DNA from: Flavobacteriales bacterium
GTDB taxonomy: Bacteria > Bacteroidota > Bacteroidia > Flavobacteriales > Crocinitomicaceae
Assembly (NCBI GenBank): GCA_947375085.1
Contig: CANCEQ010000106.1
Coordinates: 1 to 10,098 of the forward strand
Reading direction: 5' to 3'
Length of the DNA: 10,098 nt
In this document: piece by piece, positions 6,060 to 10,098 of the stretch
How the letters are laid out: every line of letters starts with the position of its first letter
How positions within the stretch are numbered: the stretch's first letter is position 1
Program-made: the position numbers and the translations under genes
Notes under the pieces: model-generated
Databases searched by the model: none
Told to the model about the DNA's origin: nothing
The model's input: the letters and a program-made list of their open reading frames with translations, nothing else

Positions 6060-7235
6060 ATGTTAAATAAACTTTTATTCAGAAACCAAGATAAAAAGCA
6101 GTTGACAATTGCAATTATTGGTGCATTTTTAGGAATTACATTCTTAATTACTTCGATTCATTACATTATCAAAGTAAATGAATTCGGAAAAGGATCGGAT
6201 ATACTAGGTCCTAACACAATTATCGTTCAAAAGAAAGTTACTAATGCAAGTAGTTTGAATCTAACAAAAACTGATTTTTCTTTAAATGAAGTAGATAAAA
6301 TGAGAAAAGAGCCTTTTATTGCTGAAATTCAACCAGTAATGAGCAACAATTTCGACATTTCTTTTGAAACTTCAGATCCACTTGTTCCTTATTTTAGAAC
6401 AGATGTTTTTATTCAAACTGTCGACCAACGATTCTTGGATATTAAAACTGACAAATGGCATTGGAAGGAAGGCGATGACTATGTCCCAATGATAATGCCT
6501 CGTGAATTTTTAGTTATGTTGAATACATTTATGAGTGCTAGTGGAATTCCTCAAATTTCAGATGATTTAGTAAAAGAGGTGAAATTTAAATTCAAATTAT
6601 GGAATGATTCAATTCAAGAACATGTAAATGTGAGAATCATAGGATTTACAAATGAAGTAAGTTCTATACTTGTCCCGGCATCCTTTATGAAATTTGGAAA
6701 CGATAAATATTCAGATGGAACAAATCAAAAAATTACGCAAGTAATGATTTCAGGAAAAGAAAATCAATTTGGTTTAGTGGAAGATTTATTGAATAAAAAA
6801 GGATTGGAATCTAAAAATGCGCAAATGGTAGTAGGACGTTTAAAAAGTGTTGTTGGAACTCTCTTTTTTGTTGTTCTAGGAATCTCTATTATTGCTGTTT
6901 TAGCTTCTGGATTAGTGTTGATTCAGTATATGCAATTATTAATATCTAGAAACGCATACGAAGTTCGTACTCTTTTACGTGTTGGCTATCATCCAAAAAA
7001 TATTATCAAAAGTTTTTTCAATTACTTCGTTAAAATTTTTGGGATAATTGCAGGTTTAGGACTTCTCGTATTTTTCGTTTTTAAATTCTTTTTAGATAAA
7101 ATGTTTGCTACTGGTGGGCTTTATATAGATACAAATATGACGATTACAAGTATCCTATCTTTACTTTTAGCATACCTATTGTTTATCATTGCAAGTTATT
7201 CTACAGCTAAAAAAGGAATTTTTAAGGAATTTTAA
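6060..7235 (+). CDS. FtsX/LolC/MacB-type ABC permease
   Basis: The 391-residue membrane protein has the MacB-superfamily layout. One N-terminal transmembrane helix (about 15-37) is followed by a large extracytoplasmic domain (about 40-260), then three C-terminal helices (about 266-290, 322-345 and 362-382). Between the second and third helices is a cytoplasmic loop with REV/RTLLRVGYHPKNI-like sequence (about 297-316) that resembles the FtsX coupling region contacting the ATPase. The start codon lies 3 bases after the ATPase stop, so translation is probably coupled. Only one permease is present, so a homodimer with two ATPases is the likely assembly. Relatives move lipoproteins, expel peptides or drugs, or signal to cell-wall hydrolases; the sequence does not say which. 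No accessory periplasmic adaptor or outer-membrane channel gene adjoins it. Confidence 0.88.
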   Translation: MLNKLLFRNQDKKQLTIAIIGAFLGITFLITSIHYIIKVNEFGKGSDILGPNTIIVQKKVTNASSLNLTKTDFSLNEVDKMRKEPFIAEIQPVMSNNFDISFETSDPLVPYFRTDVFIQTVDQRFLDIKTDKWHWKEGDDYVPMIMPREFLVMLNTFMSASGIPQISDDLVKEVKFKFKLWNDSIQEHVNVRIIGFTNEVSSILVPASFMKFGNDKYSDGTNQKITQVMISGKENQFGLVEDLLNKKGLESKNAQMVVGRLKSVVGTLFFVVLGISIIAVLASGLVLIQYMQLLISRNAYEVRTLLRVGYHPKNIIKSFFNYFVKIFGIIAGLGLLVFFVFKFFLDKMFATGGLYIDTNMTITSILSLLLAYLLFIIASYSTAKKGIFKEF

Positions 7236-7248
7236 GAAGTTAATTAAA

Positions 7249-7277
7249 TGTTAAATTCTAATTCTTTCTTACATTTG
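7249..7277 (+). promoter_or_regulatory. Predicted Bacteroidota-type promoter for the thioredoxin-fold gene
   Basis: TACATTTG at 7270-7277 fits the TAnnTTTG -7 consensus of Bacteroidota primary sigma factors exactly. The classic TTTG at -33 is absent; a GTTAAA at 7249-7254 sits 20 bases upstream of the TACATTTG, where a -33 element would lie. Transcription would start a few bases downstream, leaving a leader of about 45 bases before the ATG at 7329. It lies in the gap after the ABC permease, suggesting that the downstream gene is its own unit. Confidence 0.5.
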
Positions 7278-7328
7278 ATACGTCTTTAATGAAATAAACA
7301 ATTTATACTAAATATTAAAAACTAAATT

Positions 7329-8855
7329 ATGAGATTATTATTCATCATTGCTCTATTTTTCACGACCTTATCATTTGGACAGAAAATAAAATTCAAAGTG
7401 ATTGGACAAAAAGACACTACTGTTTTTTTAGTGAAATACTACGGGAAAGGCTTGTATTATGCAGATACTGCTGAATTAAAAAATGAAGTTGTTGAGTTCA
7501 ATGGAGCTTTACAAAAACCTGGAATTTTAGCTCTTTTACTTCCAGGACAAAAGTACTTTGAATTCATTTACAATTCTGAAGACATACAAATGGAAACACA
7601 AGGTCCTGAATATGTTGAAGCTATGAAGGTGAAAAAATCTGAAGAAAACAAAGTCTTTTACAGTTATATGGCATTCTTAGCAGAGAAACGTAAAGTGGCT
7701 GATAAAATTGTTGAAGAACGCGAAAAGTTAAAAAAAGAAGATCCTAATTATAAAACACTTTCTGATAAATTAGATATCATCTCTAAAGAAGTTGTTGCTT
7801 ATCAAAACAATTTAATCGCTACAAATAGTGAGAAATTAGTTTCAAAAATTATAAAAATGGGAATGGATGTAACTATTCCTGAAGCACCTAAAGGAGCAAA
7901 TGGAAAACCATTGGATAGTTTATTTGCGTACCACTATTATAGAGATCACTTTTTTGACAATGTAGATTTAAAAGATGATAGAATTGTAAATACTCCTATT
8001 TTTCACACGAAATTAGAAACGTATTTTGGTAAAACAATGATGATACAACATTGGGATACTATTATTAAATATGCTTTTAACTTCTGTGATAAATTAGATC
8101 CGAACTCTAAAATCTTTGAATACAGCGTTCACTGGATCACATCTACTTTCGAAAAAAGTAACATTATGGGAATGGATAAAGTTTTCGTAATGATGGGGAA
8201 TCGATATTATTGCACACCAAATTCTAGTGGAAAAGCTCCAGCTTCTAATTGGGTAAAAGAAGATAAATTGAAAGATTTGTGTGATAAAGTAAACGTTCAA
8301 AAAAATCTAGTTTTAGGTGTTCGACCTCCAAATATTGCTTTGAGAGACACAACAGATGTAAAATGGCATGATTTCTACAGTTTAAAATCAGAATATACTA
8401 TTCTTTATTTCTGGGATCCAGAATGTGGACATTGTAAAAAAACAACACCAAAATTAGAGGAACTTTACAAAAAGAAATTTAAAGCTAGAAATATTGAAAT
8501 TTTCTCTGTAGGTAAAGCTGTTGGCGAAGATTTTCCAAAATGGAAAAAATTTATTAAAGACAATAATATGACATTTATTAATGTAGCCGTTACAGAATCA
8601 TTATTCAAAGCAGCTATGGAAGATGCAAGACAGTTTGTACCAAAATACACAACGGTTGAAGCTTTAAATTACCAAACAACATTTGATATTTTCTCTACTC
8701 CAAGAATATTTGTTTTAGATAAAGACAAAAAGATCATTGCTAAACAATTATCAATTTCTCAATTAGAAGATATGATGGACAAACTTCAACACAAAGAAGA
8801 CTCTCCAAAATTATTCCCTCCTGATCCTGAAGAAGATGAGCAAATGACTCATTAA
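7329..8855 (+). CDS. Exported thioredoxin-fold protein (DUF4369/DUF5106-like plus TlpA-like domain)
   Basis: The 508-residue protein begins with a Sec signal peptide (about 1-18, ending SFGQ). A DUF4369-like beta domain (about 19-95) follows, then a charged helical middle with coiled-coil character around 105-160 and a DUF5106-like region to about 320. The C-terminal thioredoxin domain (about 340-490) has the active site CGHC (C366-C369) after YFWDPE, and a cis-proline in STPR (P458). A CGHC pair is typical of thiol oxidoreductases such as PDI and TlpA relatives. The protein is predicted to act in the periplasm or on the envelope, reducing or reshuffling disulfides; its client is unknown. It has its own likely promoter and a strong terminator. 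The domain names come from recognition of the overall pattern and could be checked by a profile search. Confidence 0.87.
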   Translation: MRLLFIIALFFTTLSFGQKIKFKVIGQKDTTVFLVKYYGKGLYYADTAELKNEVVEFNGALQKPGILALLLPGQKYFEFIYNSEDIQMETQGPEYVEAMKVKKSEENKVFYSYMAFLAEKRKVADKIVEEREKLKKEDPNYKTLSDKLDIISKEVVAYQNNLIATNSEKLVSKIIKMGMDVTIPEAPKGANGKPLDSLFAYHYYRDHFFDNVDLKDDRIVNTPIFHTKLETYFGKTMMIQHWDTIIKYAFNFCDKLDPNSKIFEYSVHWITSTFEKSNIMGMDKVFVMMGNRYYCTPNSSGKAPASNWVKEDKLKDLCDKVNVQKNLVLGVRPPNIALRDTTDVKWHDFYSLKSEYTILYFWDPECGHCKKTTPKLEELYKKKFKARNIEIFSVGKAVGEDFPKWKKFIKDNNMTFINVAVTESLFKAAMEDARQFVPKYTTVEALNYQTTFDIFSTPRIFVLDKDKKIIAKQLSISQLEDMMDKLQHKEDSPKLFPPDPEEDEQMTH

Positions 8856-8877
8856 AAAAGTAAAACCATATTTATAG

Positions 8878-8912
8878 AAAAAGCCGTCCAACATTTGTTG
8901 AGACGGCTTTTT
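8878..8912. terminator. Bidirectional intrinsic terminator between convergent genes
   Basis: A stem of AAAAAGCCGTC (8878-8888) pairs with GACGGCTTTTT (8902-8912). The intervening bases form a smaller CAAC/GTTG stem with an ATTT loop, leaving one unpaired A at 8901. A-tract before and T-tract after make it work from either strand. It lies 22 bases past the thioredoxin-fold gene stop and 35 bases past the end of the minus-strand gene that converges on it, so it can serve both. Confidence 0.9.
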
Positions 8913-8947
8913 AATTTTTCAATAACTTTTACTTAAAAATCAAACCC

Positions 8948-9319
8948 TTATTTATGGTGAGGATGATTTTCTTTTTTGTCTTGTTTGTGATCTTGCTTAT
9001 CTTGTTTGCGATCCATTTTATCAGTTTTAAATTGATCTTTATCACCTTTAACGATAGTTTTCTCATTTTTTACTTCTTGTCTAGCAGCCTTTATTTGAGA
9101 TTTATCTCCTGAAGCTTTCGCATCAATTAACTGTTGCTTATCAGCATTTAAAGTTTGTTTATCACTGTTCAATTTTTGCTTATCATCAGACACTTTTTGT
9201 TTGTCTTGTTTTAACTCTTGTTTAGCTGCTCCTTTATCAACTGTTGCTGTAGTTTGAGCAAATAATGTAGCTGTTCCTAAAACACAAGCTACAGATAAAA
9301 TCATCTTTTTCATAATCAT
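8948..9319 (-). CDS. Small exported heptad-repeat protein rich in Lys, Asp and Gln
   Basis: I do not recognise a named family. The 123-residue product has a clear signal peptide (MKKMILSVACVLGTATLFAQ; start at the first ATG, 9319, or the third codon). The mature part is almost wholly seven-residue repeats around D-K-Q. DK pairs fall at 39, 46, 53 and 60, then at 72, 93, 100, 107 and 114, with AR and EK at 79 and 86. One hydrophobic residue per heptad follows the same spacing (36, 43, 50, 57, 64; then 76, 83, 90, 97). The register breaks at ASG (69-71), suggesting two helices of about 40 residues folded as a hairpin. The C terminus, HPHHK, is histidine-rich. It is predicted to be periplasmic; its function is unknown. 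A terminator separates it from the upstream peroxiredoxin gene, so it probably has its own promoter. Confidence 0.82.
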   Translation of the reverse strand: MIMKKMILSVACVLGTATLFAQTTATVDKGAAKQELKQDKQKVSDDKQKLNSDKQTLNADKQQLIDAKASGDKSQIKAARQEVKNEKTIVKGDKDQFKTDKMDRKQDKQDHKQDKKENHPHHK

Positions 9320-9347
9320 TTGTTTTAATTGGTTTCTATTTATAAGA

Positions 9348-9370
9348 CAAACAGAATTAAAAAAGGTTTA
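9348..9370 (-). promoter_or_regulatory. Weak candidate promoter for the heptad-repeat gene
   Basis: Read on the minus strand, TCTGTTTG (complement of 9348-9355) resembles TAnnTTTG with one mismatch. About 12 bases further upstream is a TTAAA-containing stretch similar to the one in the 7249-7277 candidate. It lies about 28 bases upstream of the ATG at 9319. A separate promoter is expected because the peroxiredoxin terminator lies between the two genes. Confidence 0.3.
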
Positions 9371-9391
9371 ATCGAATCTAAAAAATATTTC

Positions 9392-9423
9392 AAAAAAAAA
9401 TGCTACCCTTCCGAGTAGCATTT
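9392..9423 (-). terminator. Intrinsic terminator of the peroxiredoxin gene
   Basis: On the minus strand TGCTAC pairs with GTAGCA (plus-strand arms 9401-9406 and 9415-9420). The stem can extend by a T-G and a C-G pair to leave a GGAA tetraloop of the GNRA type. It is followed by nine T residues (plus-strand A run 9392-9400). It lies 23 bases beyond the peroxiredoxin stop. In the other direction only three T residues follow, so it is directional. Confidence 0.88.
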
Positions 9424-9445
9424 AAAATAATCTTTGTTTTTAGAA

Positions 9446-10078
9446 TCAATGAGCAGCTAAATAATCAGCAACACCATCAAAACTTGGTTTCATTCCATCA
9501 TCACCTTTTGTCCAGTTTGCAGGACAAACTTCACCGTTTTCTTGGAAAAATTGTAATGCATCAACCATTCTTAAAGCTTCATCAACGTTTCTTCCTAATG
9601 GGAAATTATTTACCAATTGGTGCATAACAATTCCATTTTTGTCAATTAAGAATAAACCTCTGTAAGCAATCATTGGTCCGCTCGCAACTAAAGTTCCATC
9701 CATATCATATTCGTACTCACCAGCTAAAACACCATATGCTTCAGAAATAGTTTTAGAAGTATCTGCAACGATTGGGTAAGTTACACCTTCGATTCCACCT
9801 TTGTTTTTAGGAACTTGTAACCATCCCCAGTGTGATTCTTCAGTATCTGTAGAACAAGCTACAACTTTAACTCCACGTGCTTCAAATTCTCCTAATTTAG
9901 CTTGGAAAGCATGTAATTCTGAAGGACAAACAAATGTGAAATCTTTTGGGTAAAAGAAGAATAAAACTTCATTTTTTCCTAAATATTGATCCAAAGAAAA
10001 ACCATTTTCAATTTGGTTTCCGTTTACTACAGCAGCTGCTTTGAAAGAAGGTGCTTTTTTTCCTACTAATACACTCAT
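9446..10078 (-). CDS. Typical 2-Cys peroxiredoxin (AhpC/Prx1 family)
   Basis: The 210-residue enzyme reduces hydrogen peroxide and organic peroxides in the cytoplasm. The peroxidatic cysteine is C51 in DFTFVCPSE. The resolving cysteine is C185 in GEVCPANW near the C terminus, so disulfides form between subunits. A further cysteine is in VVACSTDTE. The conserved arginine is in the GLFLIDKNG neighbourhood (AYRGLF). A GGIEG loop resembles the GGLG motif of over-oxidation-sensitive enzymes, but the C-terminal YF motif is not present (the tail is ADYLAAH), so sensitivity cannot be assigned. Length and motifs are fully normal. Its reductant, an AhpF or thioredoxin, is not in the window. Only 20 bases upstream of the start are present, so the promoter lies outside. 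A strong terminator ends the unit. Confidence 0.96.
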   Translation of the reverse strand: MSVLVGKKAPSFKAAAVVNGNQIENGFSLDQYLGKNEVLFFFYPKDFTFVCPSELHAFQAKLGEFEARGVKVVACSTDTEESHWGWLQVPKNKGGIEGVTYPIVADTSKTISEAYGVLAGEYEYDMDGTLVASGPMIAYRGLFLIDKNGIVMHQLVNNFPLGRNVDEALRMVDALQFFQENGEVCPANWTKGDDGMKPSFDGVADYLAAH

Positions 10079-10098
10079 TTTATTTATTTTTTATTGTT

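Noticed and set aside
7213..7233. Direct repeat AAGGAATTTT at the end of the permease gene
   Set aside because: It encodes the in-frame C-terminal KGIFKEF and has only two copies in very AT-rich sequence, so chance is sufficient.
8094..8650. Two minus-strand frames within the thioredoxin-fold gene
   Set aside because: They are antisense to well-conserved domain sequence, including the CGHC region, and have no family resemblance.
9400..9627. Plus-strand 75-codon frame antisense to the peroxiredoxin
   Set aside because: It starts inside the terminator hairpin and runs antisense to a highly conserved coding sequence.

Overview
The window looks like ordinary chromosome from an AT-rich member of the Bacteroidota, most likely the Flavobacteriales. 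The evidence is a low G+C content by eye, signal peptides ending in the flavobacterial 'FAQ/FGQ' style, a TAnnTTTG-type promoter, a lack of Shine-Dalgarno sites before most genes, and characteristic families (DUF5106-like thioredoxin lipoprotein relatives, WG-repeat protein, MltF-type transglycosylase). I cannot name the genus. There is no tRNA, rRNA, CRISPR array, insertion sequence or phage gene in view.

Layout, left to right. Positions 1-959 hold the 3' part of a class III PLP aminotransferase. A WG-repeat protein follows (1118-2080). A run of co-directional genes comes next: acyl-carrier-protein phosphodiesterase (2179-2751), an MltF-like lytic transglycosylase (to 4353) and miaA (4358-5275). 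These are close enough to be co-transcribed, and miaA begins only 4 bases after the transglycosylase stop. A 139-base intergenic stretch with short repeats precedes a two-gene ABC module, ATPase (5415-6056) and FtsX-like permease (6060-7235). After a predicted promoter comes a secreted thioredoxin-fold protein (7329-8855), which ends at a strong bidirectional terminator. On the minus strand are a small secreted heptad-repeat protein (8948-9319) and a typical 2-Cys peroxiredoxin (9446-10078), separated by an intrinsic terminator.

Functional themes. Envelope work is prominent: cell-wall trimming (MltF), a LolCDE/MacB-like exporter, an exported thiol-disulfide protein and a small exported helical protein. 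Housekeeping functions are tRNA modification (MiaA), ACP turnover and peroxide removal. I see no single pathway tying these together, and no convincing new defence or mobile system.

The most unusual DNA feature is a pair of 8-bp-period arrays, each exactly six units (48 bp) by my count. One ends directly at the ACP phosphodiesterase start codon and the other lies just after that gene, so the gene sits between direct repeats. Next in interest are a small exported protein built as two runs of heptads with a register break, and an ABC ATPase whose switch histidine appears to be missing.
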